From contig NZ_JAAMNH020000001.1 of the NCBI RefSeq assembly GCF_011065935.2, forward strand, positions 2,935,001 to 2,999,000: a DNA stretch of 64,000 bases, given 5' to 3'. The notes below the pieces were generated by a model. That model saw only the letters and a list, made by a program, of their open reading frames with translations, had not been told where the DNA came from and searched no databases. Numbering within the stretch: the stretch's first letter is position 1; each line of letters opens with the position of its first letter. Source of the DNA: Clostridium estertheticum. Its GTDB lineage: Bacteria; Bacillota; Clostridia; Clostridiales; Clostridiaceae. Shown here in pieces: positions 52,300 to 60,967 of this stretch. The translations under genes and the position numbers were made by a program.

Positions 52300-53313
52300 T
52301 TAAATCTCATTACTTAGCCACTTTTCTAATTCAGAAATCATATCTGCATAACGCCTAATGGTGTTTATTGTTCCTGTTACCTCCGCAGTTCCCATCTGCT
52401 GTTCTTCGACATCTGTACATTCAATCCATAAAGACCGTTTCAAACTATATTCGAGCCAGCCTAACTTGCCTAAAAAACCATTTACTAAGACCATTCTCCA
52501 ATTTGCTTGTAGTGTTCCGTATCTCTTTTTATATCCATCTATAAAAGCAAAAAATCTTTCTTTATCAATGTTTCCTATTTCATTTTCAGACCAGTAAATA
52601 GCTGTTTCAGTCAATTCTTGCATAGGATTTGTATAGCCAGCTGACTCCCAATCAATAATAATGGGATTGTCTTGGCTCCACATAACATTTTTAGAATCTA
52701 AATCCCTATGACTAATAACCATATCTGATCCGAGCTGTTTTGCTGATTTATTTGCCTGAGCATTCCAATCGTAAAGCTTATCAATGATTTCAAGTAACGG
52801 ATTAACCCACACTGTATTATTTTTTTGTCCCTTTTGCAGATAGTAATTCCAATCTGTTATCGGTACATTATCTGACCAATCATTGATTATGCCTAACCCT
52901 GAAAAATCGGTCATATGTATATCCGCAAGAATACCACCTATTTTTTCGCAATGGGCACTATTGATTTCATTAGGTTTCAGACTTTTACCATCTACCCAAT
53001 CGAACACAAGATAGAATTGCTTGTCTATTTCTTGCATGAAAGTGCCATTAAATTTCTTAGCTGGAAGAGCAGGCATATTATTTAATGCAATATTTGCAAT
53101 TCGTTCTGAATTGATAAAGTGCTGCATTGCCACAAGTCTAAGCATTATTTGAGGGTTTAATGCTTTAATTGCATATTTGCCTTGCGTGGTTTCGATAGCG
53201 TACATTCTGTGTAAAAGCCCACCCGATATTGCTTTAGGCACACTAACTATTTCTCCAAGTTTCAAAATATTACACAATTTTTCAAATTGTAAATTGTACT
53301 GTATATCACTCAT
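52300..53313 (-). CDS. APH/HSK2-like phosphotransferase
   Basis: A 337-residue kinase-fold protein. ISHRDLDSKNVMW is the catalytic loop (Asp and Asn) and IIIDWESAGYTNPMQEL the metal-binding motif. The N-lobe has ISGGLLHRMYAIETTQGKYA with the nucleotide-binding Lys. It belongs to the aminoglycoside phosphotransferase superfamily but not to the same group as 24923-25834. A GAGTAAAAAA region precedes the ATG, a weak ribosome binding site. Confidence 0.8.
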   Translation of the reverse strand: MSDIQYNLQFEKLCNILKLGEIVSVPKAISGGLLHRMYAIETTQGKYAIKALNPQIMLRLVAMQHFINSERIANIALNNMPALPAKKFNGTFMQEIDKQFYLVFDWVDGKSLKPNEINSAHCEKIGGILADIHMTDFSGLGIINDWSDNVPITDWNYYLQKGQKNNTVWVNPLLEIIDKLYDWNAQANKSAKQLGSDMVISHRDLDSKNVMWSQDNPIIIDWESAGYTNPMQELTETAIYWSENEIGNIDKERFFAFIDGYKKRYGTLQANWRMVLVNGFLGKLGWLEYSLKRSLWIECTDVEEQQMGTAEVTGTINTIRRYADMISELEKWLSNEI

Positions 53314-53436
53314 TTTTTTTACTCCTCATTACGTTTTTATGCATTATATAAATAATCCTTATTTCGCCTTGTTATACTATGTCATCACTAAAGAATATTT
53401 CGTAACAGACTAACTCTTATATTAAATAAAAACCCT

Positions 53437-53654
53437 TTACTTAAACCAATTTAATATTTCTTCTGCTACTAAGTTAGGGTTGTCCCAGTGAAGTAAATGT
53501 GTTGCCTCTACTACTTTAATAAATGTCCTAACTCAATAAAACTAAGACTTGTACTTCCTAAGCCATGCAAACATATAATTGTTGGATTTTCAGCATTTCC
53601 CCACTCATGGATTCTTGCCTCACCCCCCTCTTTATTAATATAAATTTCTTTCAT
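53437..53654 (-). pseudogene. alpha/beta hydrolase with its middle deleted
   Basis: The N-terminus from ATG 53654 (AAGGAG upstream) reads MKEIYINKEGGEARIHEW, then TIICLHGLGSTSLSF with the oxyanion HG. It reaches two TAG codons; in another frame the ordinary C-terminus VVEATHLLHWDNPNLVAEEI follows, with the catalytic His, and ends at TAA 53437-53439. The nucleophile elbow and cap are missing. Confidence 0.82.
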
Positions 53655-53880
53655 TTTTTTCTCCTTATAAATAAATTTAATTGTTGATATTTACAAACAT
53701 AAGTGCTATGACGTGAACTCACATCATAGCCTTTTTATTTTTTATACTAGGTATACAATTACTACACCACCTGCCCCCTCTTATTAGATTCCTTTTTAAA
53801 TTAAGATATCTTGATACGTCATAAATTACAAGGTTATAGTAATTTTAAAACCTTTAAGAATATTACGTGCTAGTTTAATG

Positions 53881-54291
53881 CTACTTCATTGTATTTGGAA
53901 GATTATCATTATCAATACTCTCTAATAAATTTACACTATTTGTGGTGACAGTATACTTCCAATAACTCTTTGCATATTTCCCATTTACACTAATGCCCCA
54001 ATCTTTTGTAAGGGTTACTTCATAAATAGATTCACCAGCGTTCTCAACTTTTGTTGTAAATTTAACATTTGCTGTTGTACCTTGTGGTCCACCAGTAGGT
54101 AATTTTTTTGTTATAGTGTCAGATTGGCTTGAAGGAAAGTCTGGATGGTCTTTTACTACCATTAATATTGCTTTGGCTTCATCAAACGTGTTTTTACTAA
54201 TATTATTGCTTACAGTAAGCAAACTTTTTGCACACCCCGTAAGTGAAATGCAAATACAAACAGTAGTTATAAATGAAACTATTTTTTTCAT
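53881..54291 (-). CDS. small lipoprotein
   Basis: A 136-residue protein with a lipoprotein signal: KKIVSFITTVCICISLTGCA puts lipidated Cys at 20. The mature part has a predicted beta-rich domain with VTLTKDWGISVNGKYAKSYW, as in small DUF4878/DUF4467-like surface lipoproteins. A GGGGGA ribosome binding site lies upstream. The function is unknown. Confidence 0.75.
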   Translation of the reverse strand: MKKIVSFITTVCICISLTGCAKSLLTVSNNISKNTFDEAKAILMVVKDHPDFPSSQSDTITKKLPTGGPQGTTANVKFTTKVENAGESIYEVTLTKDWGISVNGKYAKSYWKYTVTTNSVNLLESIDNDNLPNTMK

Positions 54292-54489
54292 TAATTATTC
54301 CCCCAGACTCGCTATTAATTTTAAAAAAGTTATAATTTTTTCTTGAATTTCATATTGTTTAGGACTCCTTCTAGTTATATTTTTTTGAAATTTGACACAA
54401 ACCATTTATTTGATTATACCATATTTACCGTATATTGGAGATAATAAATATGTCACTATGTTACCTTAAAAAAGATAAATTTTTCATCA

Positions 54490-54798
54490 CTAGTTATAAA
54501 TCCCAAAACAATACTGAATGTATTGACTTATATTTATATCTAAATTAAACCCTTTCTTAGCTAGACTTTCTAGAATAAATTTATCAATACCATATGGCTT
54601 ACTAAGCTCATTAATATACTTCAGACTGATTATCACTTCAAAGTTTGCCATAACTATTCTGACATCATCCTCAGAAATATTTTGAACCAAAACTTTTGTA
54701 TCAAACTCCATACTTAAAGCGTTTACCACTACATTTAAATATCCTTCTGCATTCATATTTTTTACCATATACCCTCTTATAAATCCTGTAGTATTCAT
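54490..54798 (-). CDS. hypothetical protein
   Basis: A 102-residue soluble protein; no motif recognised. It has an alternating hydrophobic pattern (YLNVVVNALSMEFDTKVLVQ, VRIVMANFEVIISLKY) compatible with an alpha/beta fold. Start ATG 54798 is used because TGAGGGG lies 10 bases upstream; the frame opens at 54822. A palindromic terminator (54838) and a possible structured leader lie upstream. Confidence 0.6.
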   Translation of the reverse strand: MNTTGFIRGYMVKNMNAEGYLNVVVNALSMEFDTKVLVQNISEDDVRIVMANFEVIISLKYINELSKPYGIDKFILESLAKKGFNLDINISQYIQYCFGIYN

Positions 54799-54837
54799 TT
54801 TTATCCAACCCCTCAAATTCATTTTAAAATGAAAAAA

Positions 54838-54861
54838 TCTTCTTATCCTAAGATAAGAAGA
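54838..54861 (-). terminator. palindromic terminator, copy 1
   Basis: Arms TCTTCTTATC / GATAAGAAGA around CTAA; six T follow on the minus strand. Same core as copies at 56247 and 57088. Here it precedes, rather than follows, a gene (54490-54798). Confidence 0.85.
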
Positions 54862-54869
54862 TAGATGAA

Positions 54870-54990
54870 TGTCATATTATTCTTCACCGCCTTATCGTTT
54901 TTAGCTGAACCACCTTACTATTGCAGGTTGGTATAGGGTCATAGAGCTAAATCTCTACCCTAATTCTTAATATATTGATGTTTAATTTTT
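54870..54990 (-). ncRNA. candidate structured RNA leader
   Basis: Read on the minus strand, AGGGTAGAG...CTCTATGACCCT forms one hairpin and ACCAACCT...AGGTGGT another, then AAAACGATAAGG, all upstream of terminator copy 1. GC content is raised compared with the flanks. The order hairpin, hairpin, terminator, gene resembles a riboswitch, but it fits none of the classes I can recall. Confidence 0.35.
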
Positions 54991-55104
54991 ACAATTAAAT
55001 CATATCATACAAGTTGTAAAAATGCTATGGTTTTCTTGTTAGTAACTTAGCAATTGTATTTAAGTGCGTCGTAACTGTTAAATCTAAAAGCACGAATAAT
55101 CAGG

Positions 55105-55584
55105 TATAGAAAAATGAACTAGATTGGTTATCAATAGTTGAAATCCCAAATGAAGATTATGGATATGAAAAGTTTGTTCAAGGCGTTGATACCGTAATAA
55201 TGGGAAAAAAACATACGATAAAGTGCTTTCTTTCGGTGTGAATTTTCCACATAAAGAAAGGAATGCTATGTAATTTCAAGGTCCAGAACCGGTTTTGACG
55301 AGAATGTAGAATGTTATTCTGGTAATTTAAAAAATCTAATTGAAGATTTAAAGAATAGAGCGGGTAGTAATATCTTTATTGACGGTGGAGCAGAGATTGT
55401 AAATGAATTGTTAAAAATCGATATGATTGACGAATTTATAATATCTATAATTCCAATATTCCTAGGGAGTGGAATTAGGCTTTTCAAAGATGGAAGGCCC
55501 AACAAACGACTAAATTTAAAAAGCACAAAGGAATTTACATCAGGTCTTGTTCAATTGTGGTATGAAAAGTTAAATATTTTATAA
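55105..55584 (+). pseudogene. frameshifted dihydrofolate reductase/RibD-C-like gene
   Basis: The first part reads LDWLSIVEIPNEDYGYEKF and GVDTVIMGKKHT, and the last (from about 55320) NLKNLIEDLKNRAG, IFIDGGAEIVNELL, IPIFLGSGIRLF and FTSGLVQLWYEKLN. These are the start and end of a RibD C-terminal domain/DHFR-like reductase. The middle (TYDKVLSFG..) shifts frame more than once and contains stops, and no start codon with a ribosome binding site remains. Confidence 0.85.
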
Positions 55585-55710
55585 CGACGTTACAAAAAAA
55601 TAAAACCATCCATAAAGCAACTACAGGTTGCTTTTAGAAACACTCAGTTGGTTTGTCTTTTTACTGCAGAATGCTACAATTTAAGCATAAATTCGAAAGG
55701 AGAGAACAAA

Positions 55711-56148
55711 ATGAAAACAGGCGAAAAAATAGCTAAGGCAAGAAAAGATATCAATTTGACACAAGACCAATTAGCTGAATTATTGGAAGTTACAAGGCAG
55801 ACTATTTCCAAATGGGAATCCGACTTAACTTTTCCAGAAACTTCAAAAATTTCAAAACTAGCTGAAGTGTTGAAAGTAAGTTGTGATCATCTATTGAGGG
55901 ATGATAAGTCAGTTACAGCTGAAGTATCTATGCAGAGCTCAGATGGTTATGTTGTTGACTGGACTAAACTTTATCCGATTCTTGGAGAATATCAAAGCAC
56001 CGTAGATTGTAAGCAATATCATAGAATATTCACTGAGATGATAAAAGATATGAAGATAACATATAATTACTCTTTAGATGATACAATTTTGGTTCTCAAA
56101 GATTTTCTATATAAAGCATATCTAAATATGCAGAAGGAAGAAAAATAA
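55711..56148 (+). CDS. XRE-family transcriptional regulator
   Basis: A 145-residue regulator. Residues 1-65 form a helix-turn-helix: MKTGEKIAKARKDINLTQDQ, LAELLEVTRQTISKWESDLT with the recognition helix RQTISKWE. The C-terminal 75 residues have no known effector domain. ATG 55711 has AAAGGAGA upstream; the open frame from 55648 is ignored. It is the only plus-strand gene in this part, and ends at a hairpin (56178). Confidence 0.87.
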   Translation: MKTGEKIAKARKDINLTQDQLAELLEVTRQTISKWESDLTFPETSKISKLAEVLKVSCDHLLRDDKSVTAEVSMQSSDGYVVDWTKLYPILGEYQSTVDCKQYHRIFTEMIKDMKITYNYSLDDTILVLKDFLYKAYLNMQKEEK

Positions 56149-56177
56149 AGCAATATAAAAAACAAAATTTAGAGTCG

Positions 56178-56216
56178 TAAATGCCGTAAATTCATAACAA
56201 TTTTACGGCATTTTTA
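56178..56216 (+). terminator. rho-independent terminator
   Basis: Stem AAATGCCGTAAA / TTTTACGGCATTT followed by TTTAT, directly after the XRE gene. Confidence 0.85.
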
Positions 56217-56246
56217 TGTCGCATTCATTAATTTAAAATTAAAAAA

Positions 56247-56270
56247 TCTTCTTATCCTAAGATAAGAAGA
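56247..56270 (-). terminator. palindromic terminator, copy 2
   Basis: Exact arms TCTTCTTATC / GATAAGAAGA, T-run on the minus strand. It lies 22 bases after the stop of 56293-56946. The flank TAGATGAA.GTCATATTA is shared with copy 1. Confidence 0.9.
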
Positions 56271-56292
56271 TAGATGAAAGTCATATTAAATT

Positions 56293-56946
56293 TTATATAA
56301 CAATAAGACCTAGTATGGTAGAAAGAGAAACGGCTTGCATGGAGGTAACTTTTGCGCCCTTCACATCAGCAATATTTATTCCTATACCTTCAATATCACA
56401 AGTAGTAAAATCTATTCCTTTAAGAGTTGTGAAATTCATTTGAGACTGAGTTAAATCAGACTCTTGAAATTCAACTTTTAAAAATTTTGAATTTTGAAAA
56501 TCTGAAGAACGTAATTGACATTGAAGAAATGCAACTTGTTTACAATTAGAATAACTAAAAAAAGCTAATTGACCATTACAATTTTCAAAAATTACATCTC
56601 TCAAAGTAGCTTCACTTAAATTTATGCCAATAATTTTACAATTATCAAATTCTACTCTACTTAATGAAGCCTCATTAAAATCAACATTTGATAAATCACA
56701 ATTTTCAAATCTCACATCTACCATTTCTATACGTCTGAAAGTTATTTTATTAAAAATAACTTTTTTAAATATTACTTGTTTAAAAGCCACTCTGTCTGCT
56801 TTATGGTTTTCTAAAGAACAATCACTAACTGTTCCAAAGGAAAATACACTTTCATCTTCAATATTTTCTTTAGATAACTCTATAATATCTAAATCGCTAT
56901 CAAATTTAGGTCTTAAAATTTTTGTTTTTCTTTTCTTCTGTTCCAT
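56293..56946 (-). CDS. pentapeptide-repeat-like protein
   Basis: A 217-residue protein. From about residue 45 it runs as pentapeptide-type coils: VAFKQVIFKKVIFNKITFRR, FENCDLSNVDFNEASLSRVE, FENCNGQLAFFSYSNC and FLKVEFQESDLTQSQ. The A(D/N)LxX spacing with Phe at the centre of each coil gives a quadrilateral beta-helix. Relatives include gyrase-protecting Qnr and MfpA proteins, but nothing here singles out that role. AGGTAACTA lies before the ATG; the terminator copy 2 follows. Confidence 0.8.
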   Translation of the reverse strand: MEQKKRKTKILRPKFDSDLDIIELSKENIEDESVFSFGTVSDCSLENHKADRVAFKQVIFKKVIFNKITFRRIEMVDVRFENCDLSNVDFNEASLSRVEFDNCKIIGINLSEATLRDVIFENCNGQLAFFSYSNCKQVAFLQCQLRSSDFQNSKFLKVEFQESDLTQSQMNFTTLKGIDFTTCDIEGIGINIADVKGAKVTSMQAVSLSTILGLIVI

Positions 56947-57087
56947 ATGTAGTTACCTCCATTTTATTCTTTAAACAAATAACCTTACGTAAAGGTATTC
57001 TCTAAACTAAGGCTTTATTTATTTTTTAATTAGAAATATAATTATAACACGTTTTCATCAAATATATTTTTTTAAAAATGAAAAAAA

Positions 57088-57110
57088 TTTCTTATCCTAA
57101 GATAAGAAGA
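57088..57110 (-). terminator. palindromic terminator, copy 3
   Basis: Arms TTTCTTATC / GATAAGAAG around CTAA; T-run on the minus strand. It follows directly the stop of the broken gene at 57113. Confidence 0.85.
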
Positions 57111-57112
57111 TT

Positions 57113-57594
57113 TTATATCAAAAGCTCTTCTAATATCTCATCACAATAAATCTTTTTACAGATAAAATAATAAACTACTTGTATAAGCGAAAATATTAAC
57201 GAAACTATTACATTAGAATATATAAAATACATACTTCCATTATCTGTGCTATCTTGATTGAAAATTATAGTATAAGCAAAAGCTAACATAATCCCAATGA
57301 TAGGTCCTATAAAAAATTTTCGAAGCAACTTCTAGCATACTTTCATAACTATTAAAAGGTGAAAATAGCTCTTTTGTGGTTTTATTTGTTATCTCTAGAT
57401 CACTTTTAAGCTCATCAACTATAGCTTTTGTAGCTTTCCAATTGTTAAAGTTGTATAACTGAAATTTACCAAGTTCATAACTTTTCTTTTGCTCCTTAAT
57501 AAAATTATAATCACTTTCATTTACCACATTAATAACGGGATAGCTATAATTATCATTTTTAAATAACCCTTTAAAAACATTCTCTTGAATACTT
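57113..57594 (-). pseudogene. membrane protein gene, 5'-truncated and frameshifted
   Basis: The frame is open from about 57594 without a good start, passes IKEQKKSYELGKFQL and NKTTKELFSPFNSYESM, then shifts at GAAAATTTTTT (57311-57322) into KFFIGPIIGIMLAFAYTIIF, SNVIVSLIFSLIQVVYYFIC and LEELLI. Removing one A restores a single two-helix membrane protein. The second frame has only a TTG start. Alternatively the run could be a programmed slip site. Confidence 0.65.
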
Positions 57595-57661
57595 TATTAC
57601 TATGTTTTTGCTATCTTTTTTAATTCTCGCACCTACAGGCTGAAAGAAAATTAATTGTAAT

Positions 57662-58714
57662 TTAATGATCATGACTATGATGAATATCTTGTGTGTGTTT
57701 ATGTGAATGAATATATTCCTCATGAGTATGATTATGATTATGAGTTCCGATAATAGTTTTATCGTGAGTATGGTTATGATGACCCTCATCATGACTGTGG
57801 CTATGCTCATGAGTTATTACATTATGACTATGTTTATGATTATGCACTTCTGTTGAAGCATAACACGTACCTATAATCATAATTACTAATGCGATAACAA
57901 ATGAGAATGTTGGTATTTCTCTAAAAATTATCAGTGATAATCCCACACCAATAAATGGTGCTATAGCATAATATGCACTTGTTCTTGCTGCTCCTAAATC
58001 TCTTTGAGCATAGATATAAAAGAATATACTTAATCCATAAGCAAAGAATCCTAATAGGAGTGCTGCCAAAATATAAAGGACATTATTTATTTGTTCACCT
58101 AATACAAGTGCAATTAGTAAAGAACCAATTCCAGACCCAAATCCTTTAATTACAACAATTTCTAATGGATCTTTTACAGATAACTTTCTTGTACAGTTAT
58201 TTTCAAGTCCCCAACAGATACATGCAAGCAACACAAAAATTGAACCAAAAGAAAAGGAAAAACTACTCATATCTTCTACAGATAAAATAATACTTGATAT
58301 AGTAATTAAAGAAATAGCAACCCATAGTCGTTTACTGATAGATTCCTTAAATATTAATAACGCAATTAGTGAGGTTGCAACAATTTCAAAATTGTTAAGT
58401 AGTGATACACTGGCAGAAGTTGTCATGGTAAGTCCAACCATTAGAAATATAGGTGCTACAATATCTAATGCAACCATTCCAACTGTAAATGGAAGTTCTT
58501 GTTTAGTAAGTCTGGCTTCCGTTTTATTCTTATATTTCTTTTTCTTAATAAATCCAACAATGGACATTCCAAGTCCTGCTCCTAGATAGAGAAATGATGC
58601 CATTAGTGTAGGAGGTATTTCTTTTAGTAGTAGTTTGGACACAGGTGCACTAATAGCATATAATGCTGCTGCTAATATGGCAAAAGAAATTGACTTATAT
58701 TGTTTGATTTTCAT
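57662..58714 (-). CDS. EamA/DMT transporter with a His-rich tail
   Basis: A 350-residue membrane protein with ten predicted helices in two EamA repeats (about 8-140 and 150-285). The last 63 residues (from STEVHNHKHSH) contain 23 His, e.g. HEHSHSHDEGHHNHTHD and HSHKHTQDIHHSHDH, a metal-binding tail like those of Ni, Co or Zn transporters. AAAATG follows GAGGT upstream. A CsoR-like metal sensor remnant lies just before it on the same strand, so the pair looks like a former metal-responsive unit. Confidence 0.85.
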   Translation of the reverse strand: MKIKQYKSISFAILAAALYAISAPVSKLLLKEIPPTLMASFLYLGAGLGMSIVGFIKKKKYKNKTEARLTKQELPFTVGMVALDIVAPIFLMVGLTMTTSASVSLLNNFEIVATSLIALLIFKESISKRLWVAISLITISSIILSVEDMSSFSFSFGSIFVLLACICWGLENNCTRKLSVKDPLEIVVIKGFGSGIGSLLIALVLGEQINNVLYILAALLLGFFAYGLSIFFYIYAQRDLGAARTSAYYAIAPFIGVGLSLIIFREIPTFSFVIALVIMIIGTCYASTEVHNHKHSHNVITHEHSHSHDEGHHNHTHDKTIIGTHNHNHTHEEYIHSHKHTQDIHHSHDH

Positions 58715-58733
58715 TTTGAATACCTCACAAATA

Positions 58734-58860
58734 TTATTTTATAAATTGATGGATAGCATTATTAAAATCTTCCAGTACCTTTTTATTTTCAGTTTCTACT
58801 TCATTTACAACACATGTCTTTTTATGATCTTGTAAAATAATTATACCATTATTTAATTTA
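58734..58860 (-). pseudogene. CsoR-family metal sensor, C-terminal remnant
   Basis: Minus-strand frame without a start: GIIILQDHKKTCVVNEVETE and about 17 more residues ending HQFIK and TAA at 58734-58736. HxxxCV fits the His61/Cys65 metal-ligand pair of CsoR/RcnR repressors, and the following helix matches their C-terminus. The first helix with the first Cys is missing. Confidence 0.55.
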
Positions 58861-58933
58861 TGTCACGCGCTATTTTTAATGACAATACTTGAAATTCATA
58901 TATTAATTTATGTATAAATGATTAAAAAACAAA

Positions 58934-58969
58934 AATCCTCAATATTACACTACAGTACTATTGAGGATT
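58934..58969 (-). terminator. terminator of the alpha-galactoside operon
   Basis: Stem AATCCTCAATA / TATTGAGGATT with a 14-base loop; TTTTTGTTTTTT follows on the minus strand, directly downstream of the GH13 gene. Confidence 0.9.
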
Positions 58970-59030
58970 AAAAGATTAAATATTCAATGAACATATTGTA
59001 ATCATTGAAACGGCTAAAGTTACATTAAAT

Positions 59031-60935
59031 CTAATTACTAACACTATATATCGTAGCCTCATACGCTCTAAGTTTTTTACTCTTTTCGGTGTAATTTGAC
59101 AGTAATTCTTTGTAATTACTACTACTTTTAGGTATTGCTTTTTCTTTATTTGATAAATTGATTTCAATATAAAACTTAATCCCATCAAGTTGTCTATAAT
59201 AACAAAATAAGTCTTTAGTTTTTTCTTTTACGGGTATAAACTCTCCATAAATCAAGGCCTTGTTCTCCCTGCGTAATGCAATAATTGCTTTGTAAAAATT
59301 AAAAGGAGAATTTTTATCTTTAATTTGAATATCAGCATTACAATTTTCGAAATCTTTGTTTCCATGGAGCCATGGTGTACCCGTAGTGAACCCAGCATTT
59401 AGTTCTCCATTCCATTGCATTGGTGTTCTAGCATGGTCACGACTTCCTGCATTTATTTTTCTTAGAGCACTTTCTTTATTCATACTGACCATTAATTCAT
59501 TATAAAGTTGGATGCTTTCAATATCCTTTATTTCATCTATAGACTTAAAATCAGAATTAACCATGCCTAGCTCTTGTCCTTGAAAAATAAAAGGTGTACC
59601 TTTTAAAGTGAATTGAATAGCTGCTAGCAGTTTACTCAAAACATCACGATACTGTGGATCAGGATTGATTTTTGAAATCATTCTGGGATTGTCATGATTT
59701 TCAAAAAACAGTGTATTCCAACAGCTGTTACCATAATTTAATTGCCAATCAATCAATATTTTCTTAAGATAATTTAAATCATATCGATAATCATCAAATC
59801 TCACTTTGCCAGGGTTTTCAAGATGATCAAAACTAAATACCATATCAAGCTCTTTTCGATAATCAGCAGTTAAAAGTTTACTCATTTGCATACCAGTACC
59901 CGGTGATTCACCCACGGTAAACACATCGAAATTGTCAAAAGTTCTACTTCTCATTTCTTTGAGATACTCATGAAGCCTGGGTCCATAGAAATAATGTTCT
60001 ATACCACAGTAACCCATCATCTCCCCTATAAGAGTATTTCCCTCTGGCAAACCAGGTGATTTAGAGATATAACTTATAACATCTAACCTGAAACCGTCAA
60101 TACCTTTACTTAGCCACCATTTAATCATGTCATGTAGTTCAGCTCGTAGTGCTTGGTTTTCCCAGTTTAAATCCATCTGCTTTTTTGAGAATAAATGCAG
60201 ACACCACTGATCTTTTTCACTGTAGTAATTCCATGCACTTCCACTAAAAAACGAAGTCCAGTTATTAGGTGGCACATCAGTTTTCTCTGATTTCTTCCAC
60301 AAATAATAGTCTTTATAGGGCGAATTATCATCTTTCAATGCACTTTTAAACCATGTGTGTTCATCAGATGTATGGTTAATAACCAAGTCCATAATGATTT
60401 TCAAACCATAGGAATGGGCCTTTTGAAGCAGATTATTAAAATCCTCCATATTACCAAATTCACTCATTATGGCACGATAATCACGTATATCATAACCATT
60501 GTCATCATTTGGAGAGTCATAAATTGGAGATAACCATATAACATCAACTCCAAGCGACTTCAGATAATCTAATTTCTCAGTTATGCCATTTATATCTCCA
60601 ATGCCATCACCATTTGAATCCTTAAAGCTTTTAGGGTAAATCTGATAAACTACCACCTCTTTCCACCAAATCTCTTTAGGTTTTAAATCATTTGATAGTG
60701 GTATGTCATTTTCACTGTTAAGTAAAGTCAGTAGTGTGGATATAAAATCATTATTCACAATTTTAGGAGCTAGAAGGCTTAATTGCTTTAGGCGTATATT
60801 ACGAATAATTGGATTATTAACAAGAGTCATACTTTTTCCCATTTGAAGTAATATTTTGGCTATTATATCATGACCGATAGGACTTTGTAGAAGCTCTTTA
60901 ATACGACTGTTAGAAGTATATTTAAGGCTATTCAT
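59031..60935 (-). CDS. GH13 alpha-glucosidase with N-terminal helical domain
   Basis: A 634-residue enzyme. Residues 1-80 are a helical domain (SRIKELLQSPIGHDII, MGKSMTLVNN) of a kind seen appended to Firmicute glycosidases. The GH13 barrel follows: VVVYQIYPKSFKDSNGDGIG, DLVINHTSDEH, GFRLDVISYI (nucleophile Asp), FTVGESPG (acid/base Glu) and FFENHDNPR, in the order of oligo-1,6-glucosidases (GH13_31). It would hydrolyse alpha-glucosidic bonds of short oligosaccharides taken up by the adjacent symporter. It is the last gene of the operon. Confidence 0.9.
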   Translation of the reverse strand: MNSLKYTSNSRIKELLQSPIGHDIIAKILLQMGKSMTLVNNPIIRNIRLKQLSLLAPKIVNNDFISTLLTLLNSENDIPLSNDLKPKEIWWKEVVVYQIYPKSFKDSNGDGIGDINGITEKLDYLKSLGVDVIWLSPIYDSPNDDNGYDIRDYRAIMSEFGNMEDFNNLLQKAHSYGLKIIMDLVINHTSDEHTWFKSALKDDNSPYKDYYLWKKSEKTDVPPNNWTSFFSGSAWNYYSEKDQWCLHLFSKKQMDLNWENQALRAELHDMIKWWLSKGIDGFRLDVISYISKSPGLPEGNTLIGEMMGYCGIEHYFYGPRLHEYLKEMRSRTFDNFDVFTVGESPGTGMQMSKLLTADYRKELDMVFSFDHLENPGKVRFDDYRYDLNYLKKILIDWQLNYGNSCWNTLFFENHDNPRMISKINPDPQYRDVLSKLLAAIQFTLKGTPFIFQGQELGMVNSDFKSIDEIKDIESIQLYNELMVSMNKESALRKINAGSRDHARTPMQWNGELNAGFTTGTPWLHGNKDFENCNADIQIKDKNSPFNFYKAIIALRRENKALIYGEFIPVKEKTKDLFCYYRQLDGIKFYIEINLSNKEKAIPKSSSNYKELLSNYTEKSKKLRAYEATIYSVSN

Positions 60936-60967
60936 TATAAAACACCCTACCTTTATTAATAGTTTAT

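Noticed and set aside
54870..54990. SAM-I riboswitch
   Set aside because: Some words (AACC, AAGGTG, GATAAG) occur in the right order on the minus strand, but the 5' P1 strand and the GGAGGGA..GGCCC segment are missing.
57249..57527. Independent 92-codon gene
   Set aside because: Its last 25 codons are senseless in that frame whereas the shifted frame continues with membrane helices; treated as part of a frameshifted pseudogene.
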